Assembly: GCA_027943335.1 (NCBI GenBank) | Contig: BSBK01002055.1 | Span: 876,890 to 940,889 of the forward strand | Direction: 5' to 3' | From: Chamaecyparis obtusa | Lineage: Eukaryota > Streptophyta > Pinopsida > Cupressales > Cupressaceae | Length of the DNA: 64,000 nt | In this document: positions 34,277 to 42,344 of the stretch, one piece after another | Numbering within the stretch: position 1 is the first letter of the stretch | Layout: each line of letters opens with the position of its first letter | Program-made: the position numbers and the translations under genes | Notes under the pieces: generated by a model | Databases searched by the model: none | What the model saw: only the letters and a program-made list of their open reading frames with translations | What the model was told of the DNA's origin: nothing

Positions 34277-35530
34277 AATATTGCTAACTCTGCCTTGCAT
34301 GAAGGATTGCTTATGTTGATCAATGAATTCTTTAAAGCCCAAATCATGGGCAAGGAAATAGAGAAAAGCAAAGCTAAAAGGGAGGATTCAGGGTCGAATT
34401 ATGTTCCTTCGGGCAGTTCTATGGGCAAAATTTCAGATGAAAGAGAGGAAGTCAAAAAGAAGAAATGGAACAAGGGATCCCCTTCCAAGAAGCAACCCCT
34501 AAAAGCTGTCAAAATAAAAAAAAAACCTTAAAAAAAGCAGGATAGGAAGGAGGTTAACTCAGAAGAAGAGTACTATGACAATGAGGAAGAAACAGATACT
34601 GAAGATGATGAGGGTAAACCCAAAATGGAAGCTGTAGACATGCAAGAACAGGTCAAAGAGAAAAAATCCAAAATAATGTTGGACTTCTCGGACCGCCTCT
34701 CTGTTGATCTCACTATTAGTGATGAAAAAACCCCTCCTCCCCCTATTGGCACCAAAATTAGGAATCATGACCCTATTTTCGAAGACCACAATGATGAACA
34801 AGGTACTAACTAGTCACGTATAAGGATAAATGAAACTGAAGATGCTTCTGGGGGGAATATAACAGTCAGGATACTGGGAAACGCAAAACAGTCTAGAGAA
34901 ATTTCAACATCAATACTGTGCGAATGGGAGTAATTAGGGAGGCCGTTTACCCACAGATTCTGTAGGACGATGGAGGAAAAGTTCAAAAGGAAGAGCTGAT
35001 AGATCCAACACTGGTGGTTCTAAGTGATAAAGTCAAGGAAATGGATATGGACTTCCTCAACAACACCAAGAACAACATGTTGGATCAGTTTAGATCTTTC
35101 AAATGGCTCTACCACAAAATTGAGGACCTCAAAGAAAAAATTCTGAGCTCGGACAACAAGGAACACTCCATAGAGAGAAAGTAAAGCTTGGAAACTAGGG
35201 TCCAACACCTAGAATCCAAAATGATAAGCCTAGAAAATACCCTAAAGGGTATAGACGAGCAAAACTTCAATATCCTCAAAACGTCCAACAAGAACTTGAT
35301 GTTGATAATAAAAAAATAGAAGAAAAAATGGGAACCACGGTTGATTAGAGGACTAGGGAGGATGAGAGGGAGCCCACTGAAGGACCAGGAAAAAGAACCA
35401 GGGCAAGAATCAGGAAAAACAAGGAGAAAATTGACCCCCAAGGATCCCAAGTTCAGAATGTGAAAGATATTGTTGACCTAATGGAGGCCCTCGAAAGCAA
35501 TGTGGCTGTCATGCTCAAGAGCTTGGCATA
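34277..35530 (+). pseudogene. Plant-mobile-domain-like ORF, copy 3, second part
   Basis: The frame left at 27133 resumes at 34277 without loss (NIANSALHEGLLMLINEFFK), the expected partner of LHQGLLLCIYQFHK in copy 2. Next come a Lys-rich segment (KKKKWNKGSPSKKQPLK) with one in-frame stop at 34529, a strongly acidic stretch (YYDNEEETDTEDDEGK at 34570) and Pro-rich TPPPPIG. After further stops a coiled-coil-like tail follows (FLNNTKNNMLDQFRSF, ETRVQHLESKMISLENTLK), then KRTRARIRKNK and a last block DLMEALESNVAVMLK before the stop at 35530. Basic, acidic and coiled-coil segments fit a multimeric nucleic-acid-associated protein, as in LINE ORF1 proteins, but this is inference. Confidence 0.6.
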
Positions 35531-35720
35531 ACTAGCTCTGGTGCCTTTGTTTTTGCCCTGTTTTGACTATTTCTTTGTCTTTTCTTGCTTGGCCCTATTG
35601 TGGCATGTTCCTTAGTTTTCTAAAACTTTAAACTCTGTTATGTTTTCATGCTTATCTTTTTTAAAAATTACTCTATTGTGGGTTTCAAGAACCCTGTAAA
35701 ACCTATTTTACTTAATCAAA
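35531..35720 (+). other. 3' untranslated end of the retroposon
   Basis: A T-rich non-coding tail follows the ORF stop and finishes TTTACTTAATCAAA right at the 14-bp duplication. Such a short A-rich end fits plant LINE 3' termini. No classical AATAAA signal stands out. Confidence 0.55.
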
Positions 35721-35734
35721 AACATCTTATTTCA
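35721..35734 (+). repeat. 14-bp target-site duplication, right
   Basis: Exact partner of 26204-26217 (AACATCTTATTTCA). It marks the 3' insertion boundary, directly after the A-rich end of the retroposon. Confidence 0.85.
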
Positions 35735-35853
35735 CAAATATAAACCACCAAAAAAATATATACAGAAGCATAGCTACTTAACATACTCTAAAAACTCATA
35801 CTAACTAAAACCTAATTTGTTACCCTTGGAACCCTAATGTCCCTAAACATATA

Positions 35854-36535
35854 GGGCCCGTTTGGTGCATGGAATTAATTTATCCAGAATAGGCCTATTC
35901 TAGAATAAGGACCTATTCTCAGATTAATTAATTCTGAAAATGAAAGCTGAAATTATCTATTCTGTGTTTGGATCCCATAATGTGAAATTGGAATAAGTTT
36001 TATTTTTTATTTTTTTAATTAATTTGAACAATATGTATTTTTAACTTATTAAAATATTATAATTATAAAATAAAAAAATTCTTACAAATTTCAATTTTTG
36101 AACTTATCATTTTTGTTGCTGGTTTTTTAATTAAAATATATATGTATTTTTAACTTATATATTTTTAAATTAAAATATATATTATTAACTTTTAAAAAAA
36201 GAAAATATTACCAAAGAAAATTTATTAAAAAAATTATTAAAAAGAAATTATAAAAAAATAAGATTATAAAAAAAAGAGATTATAATCTCTTAACCGTTCA
36301 CGCACGGACCCGAAAAACTTATACATTTTGTTGTAATTTTGAATCCATGAAAAACTTATTCTCGAAGAAGAAACAAATTCCAGGTTTTTTTGGAATTAAG
36401 CAATGCAAGCATTGCACTAAAAATAGAAACTAATTTTCTAATTCAAAAATTCAAAAAACGTCTAAAACAAAGAATAATTTCATTCTCGCATTACATAATT
36501 CCTATTCTAGATTAATTCGAGACACCAAAAGGACC
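35854..36535. mobile_element. Tourist/PIF-Harbinger-like MITE, 682 bp
   Basis: The left end starts GGGCCCGTTTGGTG and, on the other strand, the right end starts GGTCCTTTTGGTG; both ends then carry GAATTAAT, so the terminal inverted repeats cover about 25 bp. The 3-bp flanks are ATA on both sides (35851-35853, 36536-36538). Duplication copies 1 and 3 lack the element at the equivalent point (CCTAAACAT followed directly by AAGCATTTGAAG), which proves insertion. TIR sequence and 3-bp duplication fit PIF/Harbinger non-autonomous elements. The interior is AT-rich with no transposase. Confidence 0.8.
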
Positions 36536-36716
36536 ATAACCATTTGAAGAGAGACGTTAAAATATTAGCGTTACGATTGGATATAATATAGTAAACGTTC
36601 ATACATTGGGCTTGGGATTTGGTAACGTAGAATGCATTCCTTCAAACAAACGATTCCAACTACAGACGTGTCCATATTTATGAATCAGAGCACCGAATTC
36701 ATCAAGCGGCTGCGGA

Positions 36717-36970
36717 ATGGCAGTTATTTCACCGGAAGATCTTTTTGGAGTTTCTCCTCAACATAAACCCAAACTGAAAGATGAACGCCGAGCAAAAGTA
36801 TTTGGAAGATTCGTTGTAGTCAATGAAGATGGTATTTCACAATCATGACTTTTCTTCACACGTTCTACTGAGTGCACTCCAAAACCAATAACAAAGAGCC
36901 CAAAATGTATTATACCAGAAATCTGTGAATCCATTGAGGAAACAAATGGCTTTGGAAATGAAAAAGGTTA
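36717..36970 (+). pseudogene. Copy 2 of the small conserved ORF, one stop
   Basis: The ATG at 36717 aligns with the start of the 14517-14819 ORF. It gives MAVISPEDLFGVSP, then KLKDERRAKVFGRFVVVNED, a TGA at 36846, and after it in the same frame FFTRSTECTPKPITKSPK to NGFGNEKG and stop. The amino-acid changes relative to copy 1 are mostly conservative, with no frameshift over 80 codons. It is broken only by the single stop; copy 3 lacks this region altogether. Confidence 0.5.
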
Positions 36971-37620
36971 AGAATTTGTAACTAAAGTGGGTTTACTTTT
37001 GGAGGAAGTTCTTGTAGTTAAAGGCGTTTGTTTTGGTGTAGTACTGAGATGGGTGAACTTAAAGTTCTGGTGTTTCAAGTCTGTGAGCATTACATAGATA
37101 CAATGAATGCGAAGTGTTTCATTCATTCCTATGAACCACTACTCATGAAACATGGGTCAATGAGTTTAACTCAAGAACTACACAGTTGAATAATGATAGC
37201 AATAGCACAATTTATAAGTTATTTTTTGTGAGATAAAAACTTGGGAATTAGGACTTACATTGCTTACATTTTTTACATCCTTCAACTCTCTCGTCTTTAT
37301 GATGGATCATGGAGTATGATCTGAAATGTTGATGTTGAAAAAACAGATATACAATCTTTTCCAAAAACATACTAGCATGATCATAGAAACCTGTTATTTT
37401 TAATAATTAATACACAATAAATCCCAGAAATATACCACCATCAAAAAATTATTTTTATATATTATGATAATCTTTAAGAAAAAAAACTAAATTAATTCTT
37501 AGGATCATTGTTTATAATATTGTAAAAATATAAATGAAAAATACATTATTTGTATTTTTTAAATAATAGCATTCGTATGAAGAATAACCAAAACTTGATT
37601 AAAAGAAATCTCTTAAAAAA
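36971..37620. other. No gene recognised
   Basis: Non-coding segment of R copy 2 absent from copy 1. No terminal repeats or ORF of note; AT-rich. Confidence 0.4.
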
Positions 37621-38460
37621 GGACAGACAGCCGTATGACAACCCGAGTAGGATTTATTTGTGTCTTGATAGAGAAAACTGTCAGAAAAAACAGGCGTCTT
37701 GTAATCTGTAAAAAAAATTATGAGCAGTAGTTAATCTTGTACAGCGACTGTTGCATTTGCAATTTTTTTTGAAAAGAAAACAATTTTGTTGTTGGAGCAA
37801 AAAGTTAGTCTAATCGTATTCGCCTATGAAAAGCTTCTGAATTCGGGTAGTAGATCATCATAATTACGTACTGTGTATTTTTATTTTGTCCCGAGAAATG
37901 AATGTCTCGAGGGACTCTTGCACCTGCCAGAAATTATGTATCTTTATTTTCATTTAATAATTATTAATTATTAATAAATACAATCAAATAATTTGAGGAT
38001 ATCCTTATTTGCCGCTGAAACGTCTCTGACCGTTTGTCATATTTCAATATGTTGCAGAAACCGTAATAGTTGTCTGTTTTGATAGTACAGATATTTTATG
38101 ATCTATTCAATTCATGATTCATCTCTATTTCATCTTTATCTGATTATTTTTTCATTGAATAAATGTACAAATATACAAGGGGGCAGGAAGACGCTGTCTA
38201 AAATAGAAAACTATAACCCGTCAAAGCAGCAAGTTACAGACTGTCAGAACAGCAAAATACAAGGCTGGGCAGCATTACAAGGGAGTATAGAAACTAATGT
38301 AAGAACAATCAAGTCAATTTTGAAACCTTAGAAACTGACTCGAGTAAAAATGAAACAGAACTTCATACAACAAAAGGCATAGCTGATGGTTAGAATTAGA
38401 ATTTGAATAAAACTTTTGATTTCTTTCTACTAGTGGATAAATTGAAAAGAAAAAATAATC

Positions 38461-38480
38461 ATATATATATATATATATAT
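38461..38480. repeat. Short AT microsatellite
   Basis: Ten AT units in R copy 2; the aligned place in copy 1 (about 15750) has only ATATAT, so the repeat grew after the duplication. Confidence 0.9.
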
Positions 38481-38740
38481 AATTAAATGACCTGTTTTAC
38501 AAAATCGACCCCAATATCATTATAAAGACCAACACCCAGAATTGTCTCTTTCCAGTTCAATGTATGATAAAATATTAGATTAGATTTTTCATAAATAAAT
38601 AGAATATCTATAGTTACAAGAACTCATAAAGAGATCAGATGTAAATAAAAAATAATAATTAATGTCAAAATAAATCCAAATTTAATCTACTATAAAGTAA
38701 TTTGAACAAGCTTTCCATCCATGATTATTCAAAGTTCAAA

Positions 38741-39089
38741 AACTGACTCTATTTGCACAAATTATATGACTTCTCCAAGTCAAAAGGATACATCAAAATT
38801 CCACCCAGCATTTCACAATCAAAATGACAAAATCACTAAAAATCAATCACACCATAATGTGATATTTAGAACGACATTTCCATTGACTATAAGAAGTTAA
38901 AAAAATACTACCTTTCCATCATAAGATTATAGATGCACCTTACATGCGATCTTTATTACTTTCTAATTCTTAACATACAAATCATAACTTTTTACATTAC
39001 CTTATATCCTTAACTAACATAAGATTAGCACAGACATAAAAGTGATCTCTCAATGATTTATCTTTTTATTAAAAGAAAAAAAAAACATA
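38741..39089. other. Spacer between R copies 2 and 3, no gene
   Basis: AT-rich sequence with no recognised ORF or repeat pair. Confidence 0.4.
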
Positions 39090-39865
39090 CATAATTTGAA
39101 CTAGAACCTTAACATATCTAAACAATATACTCTTAAAACTCATACCAACTAAACCCTAAGTTATTACCCTTGGAACCATAATGCCCCTAAACATATAAGC
39201 ATTTGAAGATAGCCATTAAAATGTTAGTGTCACGATTGGATATAATATAGCTGACGTTCATACCTTGGGCGTGGGATTTGGTAACAAAGAATGAATGAAT
39301 GCGGCTCCTTCGACAGTTAAGATTGATTAAAACGCTGCTATTCTTCCCAAAACACACTGCATCTGTATATCTATCTATTAAAAAAAATTCTATTTTTACA
39401 TATTAAGATTATTTTAAAAAAATTACTATTTAATTTTCATAATAGAGTTTTACAAAGCTATAAAAATATAAAAAATCAGATAAAAAACATTTTCCAAATA
39501 ATATGACTCTATATGAAGAATAACTAGAACTTAATAGTAAGAGGTCTCTTAAAAAAAAGGACAGACAGCAGTACGACAACCGAGTAGGATTTATTTCTAT
39601 CTTCACAGAAAAAAATGACAGAAACAACATGCATCTGTAATTTGGAATTTATGAGCATTAGTTAATCTTGTTCGGCAATTGATGCATTTGCAACATTAAC
39701 ACCAAAAACAATAATGCTGATGTTGGAGCAGAAAGACAGTATAATCTTATTCGCCTCTCAAAAGCTTCTGAATTCGGCTAGTTGATAATCAAATCTACGT
39801 TCTGTGTGCTTTTGTGTCGAAGGCATTTATTATTTGAGAATGACAAGCTGATTTTTCAAATAAAC
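39090..39865 (+). repeat. Duplication R, copy 3 (partial)
   Basis: Matches copies 1 and 2 at CATACCAACTAAACCC (39149), TTACCCTTGGAACC (39165), AGCATTTGAAGATAG (39209), TTAGTGTCACGATTGG (39223), GGACAGACAGC (39560), GAGCATTAGTTAATCTTG (39652) and GCTTCTGAATTCGGCTAG (39763). The small-ORF block is missing. The right end runs into the start of the membrane-protein ORF. Confidence 0.8.
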
Positions 39866-39867
39866 GG

Positions 39868-40110
39868 ATGATGTCATCGAAGACGCCTGCAAAACAATTG
39901 AAATCTTGCTGGCCATCTGATTTCTGGTCAATACTTTTCCCTCTACGCATTTTTTTGTTCCTGTTCTTTTGCGTTGTATTCTTTGGCTACTCATTTATTT
40001 ACACACGCGTCCTATCCTATGTGAAAAAAGTTTGTGAAAGAATTGACTCCATCAAGTTACTGTTACTGTGGATCACAAACATTTTGTTGTTTTTCACTCC
40101 TCCAAACTGA
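39868..40110 (+). CDS. Small hydrophobic protein, 80 codons, unknown
   Basis: ATG at 39868 (or the next Met at 39871) opens MMSSKTPAKQLKSCW, then a long hydrophobic segment of about 29 residues (residues 19-47, with LRIFLFLFFCVVFFGYSFIY), a charged stretch (SYVKKVCERIDSIK) and a second hydrophobic segment (LLLLWITNILLFF) before the stop. Two membrane spans are likely. Copies 1 and 2 of R keep an aligned ATG with similar first residues (MSRGT-PA, near 15100 and 37902) but then soon hit stops, so those are truncated relatives. It may be a first exon: a splice-acceptor-like CTTTCTTTCCAG occurs at 40190. No known family recognised. Confidence 0.4.
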   Translation: MMSSKTPAKQLKSCWPSDFWSILFPLRIFLFLFFCVVFFGYSFIYTRVLSYVKKVCERIDSIKLLLLWITNILLFFTPPN

Positions 40111-40489
40111 TAAATGGACTGCTCTAGGCAAATGGGCAAGTGTGATTTATTTTAGAAATTATTTGAGATAATCTACTCCTTACCTGTTCTTTCTTTCCAG
40201 TTTTCATAGCGAAGTACAATGTAGTGAGTATTACAAAACTGTAAAATTTTAAAGGACCCTGGCATTTGTTTGGAGTCAATCAATAATAATTTGGCAAAAA
40301 GTTACCCTTACATCCTGTCACATTATGTGGAGTCTCTCATCAGAGTATGCACAGTCCTGGCCTTCTACTGCAATGCAATTCTGCTTAATGAGGACAACCT
40401 CACTGTTAAAAACATGGACTAGAGGAGATATTTACACAGGATTTCTAAGGAATACATCTTCAATCTATTCAATTTATGGCCAATTATAT
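40111..40489 (+). other. Possible exon/intron remnant downstream of the membrane ORF
   Basis: After a CTTTCTTTCCAG at 40189-40200, one plus frame at 40280-40430 reads LAKSYPYILSHYVESLIRVC and FYCNAILLNEDNLTVKNMD before a stop, which looks protein-like. No family was recognised. It could be a decayed downstream exon of the ORF at 39868. Confidence 0.3.
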
Positions 40490-40890
40490 AATAATTGATG
40501 GTCATAAGGTTAATTGCAATATTCATGACATTAAGTTGGAGATAGGGCTAGGTGGTTGGGTTGGTGTGTAATCGCCATGTTTGTGCTAACTATTTCTCTT
40601 CAAACATCCTATGTGCAAGATAATACATAGCCGTGGTTGGGCTGGTGTATACTCGGCATGTTTGTGCCTGCAACTATTTCTGTTCAAACATCCTATGTGC
40701 AAGATAATACATAGCCATGCTTATTACATAACAATTGATGGTCATAAGGTTAACTGCAATATTCCTGACATGCAGTTAGAGATAGTACTAGGTGGTTTGG
40801 TTGGGTTGATGTATGCTCGGCATATTTGTGCCAACTATGTCTTTAAAACATCCTATGTGCAAGATAATACAAAGCCATCTTTATTCAAGA
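40490..40890 (+). repeat. Tandem repeats of a coding-like block
   Basis: ATTGATGGTCATAAGGTTAA at 40493 recurs at 40734, and CATCCTATGTGCAAGATAAT occurs three times (about 40604, 40690 and 40849), with CGCCATGTTTGTGC/CGGCATGTTTGTGC/CGGCATATTTGTGC between. Units of about 240, 86 and 160 bp overlap. Two units translate alike (IDGHKVNCNI, LEIGLGG / LEIVLGG, YARHICANY), suggesting that a short exon was amplified. The protein family is not recognised. Confidence 0.7.
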
Positions 40891-40989
40891 CATAGCCAAC
40901 GTCTCATTGAACAAATACTCCAAACCCAGATCACAATCGGGCAAAATCGGCATGCACCAAATCTCTAGCGATCCTCTATATATACATGC

Positions 40990-41232
40990 TTAAGATTCAC
41001 ATTACGTTCCTTCCTCTCTTTCAGTTTTAAATAATGAAGTCTGGGACAAGGACCAAAGTCACTCTTTGTATTCACAAATAAATCACGTGCACAAAATAAA
41101 ACCATATAAAAGACATAAACCTCCCTGTCAAACCAGCGAACTTCTCTATAAACCTTGTTCTCCTCTTCAGTGTGATTGAGTGGTGCATCTATAAGCTCAT
41201 CAAGTAGAGCCTTTGCACGTCCACCATTTTGA
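40990..41232 (-). pseudogene. LUC7-related (U1 snRNP) N-terminal fragment
   Basis: The minus-strand translation gives AKALLDELIDAPLNHTEEEN, then KVYREVRWFDREVYVFYMVL, then DLFVNTKSDFGPCPRLHYLK. This is the N-terminal part of LUC7-like proteins: ALLDELMG, a YREV.W.D.EVC.FYM block, and DLF.NTKSDLGPCP..H forming the first CCCH zinc finger. Here the Cys before FYM is Tyr/Val-replaced and the usual FCPHDLF reads FCARDLF, so one zinc ligand and the His-Asp pair are altered. Similarity stops after KLKE, and the rest of the protein (about 300 residues in the family) is absent. LUC7 functions in 5' splice-site selection. This is a 5' piece of a (retro)pseudogene, with no intron visible in the matched part. 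Confidence 0.65.
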
Positions 41233-42344
41233 AAGTGCAAGGGTGCAGAGTTCAACATGGTTGTTGAACATGTCTCGAACCAATTTGGCACTAAATATGT
41301 AATGATAGTTGAACTTAAGTTTTCCCAGAGAAAAACACACAGCGCATATCTACAATCCACATGTTGCTCGCATTTCGCACACTACATACCACACAACTGC
41401 ATTCCACACATCGACACCTTTGACACTCGACGCTCTCCAACAACCTTCGCCACTCGACACCCTTCGACACTTCAAACGCTTCAGTACTATTGTTGTAGTC
41501 TTCCACTTTAATCTAGAGTATTATGTGATGGCATAACAACTAAAAATAGCATAATGTTCACATACATCTGACAAACAACAATATTATAAATTTTATCAAT
41601 AGATCTTTAAACTTGTCTTCAGAGGAGACTTTGCAACTTTGAAAATGAAGTATGAAGTTAAATATAGGAAGTGATATCTACAACAGTAAACTAGGGTGAG
41701 GAATGACTCTCATAATTGAAGTTGAATAGGGAGGTCTTGTATGTCAGAAAATACAACAAGAACTCAATTTCATTTGGAATTGCAAATACACAAGAAAAGA
41801 TAACTCCATGATGATTACCTACAGTGCTAGCCAATGTCTTATAAAGGTCTCTATGAAGTATCTGGAAGGTTACAATGGGCCAACATAACTTTATTTATTA
41901 TTATATTATTTTGGCCCCTTTTATTTTATAACTAAATCAATTCATTAACGGAGCCCTTTATAATATTATTTAAATTTGTGACCACCGAATTAGTTAATTT
42001 AATTAATTCACTCTCCATTAATTTTGGGATATTATAGATTAGATCAAATCACCAAGAATACAACAAGTCCTCAAAATCAAAATAAAAGCCTCAGAAGGTC
42101 TAGCATCATGAATCACATCTACAACTAGTCACAACACAATGGTTCTCACAACCATGCATAAGGACATCTCATCTAGTTGCATAAAGCCAAAAGAATATCT
42201 AGAGAAAAATAAGGCATCATAAGAGATTTCATCCAATTGCACATAAGTAATAACACACATAAGGCCAAAGCCATATCCATTAGGATGTCATAAAGAAATA
42301 AAATAGGAGAGGCACTATAATCAATACATAGAATAGTTGACAAG
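41233..42344. other. No gene recognised
   Basis: Between 41380 and 41480 there are clustered copies of CTTTGACACTCGACGC / CGCCACTCGACACCC-like sequence, a small degenerate repeat. The rest is AT-rich without recognisable coding or structured features. Confidence 0.4.

Larger units (their letters stand above)
26218..35720 (+). mobile_element. LINE-type retroposon carrying a plant-mobile-domain-like ORF
   Basis: The segment between the 14-bp duplications is 9503 bp, of which 7143 bp are the later copia C insertion plus its duplicated target bases. The original element is therefore about 2360 bp. It holds one long ORF (26585-27133 joined to 34277-35530), a 3' untranslated part (35531-35700) and a short A-rich end (TTACTTAATCAAA). 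The paralogous empty site in R copy 1 (around 14150-14190: ACTTATACTATAATAA directly followed by ACAAATATAA a few bases on) confirms the boundaries. There is no reverse transcriptase inside, so it was mobilised in trans or is a 5'-truncated LINE copy. Confidence 0.75.
35721..38740 (+). repeat. Duplication R, copy 2 (right part)
   Basis: Collinear with 14180-15930 of copy 1 once the MITE at 35854-36535 is removed. Shared blocks include TTACCCTTGGAACCC (35820), GTTACGATTGGATATAA (36570), the small-ORF segment (36665-36960), AATGTCTCGAGGGACTC (37900), TTTGAGGATATCCTTAT (37991) and AAAACTTTTGATTTC (38408). A segment of about 650 bp at 36960-37610 has no counterpart in copy 1; part of it matches copy 3 further on (GGACAGACAGC at 37621 and 39556). 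The left edge of the same copy is at about 26090-26217. Confidence 0.85.

Noticed and set aside
40965..41360. Full 131-codon ORF as an intact LUC7-like gene
   Set aside because: Only the central 80 residues match; the ends are unrelated and most of the protein is missing.
41380..41480. CTCGACA-rich cluster as a regulatory array
   Set aside because: Copies are few and irregular; no unit length could be defined.
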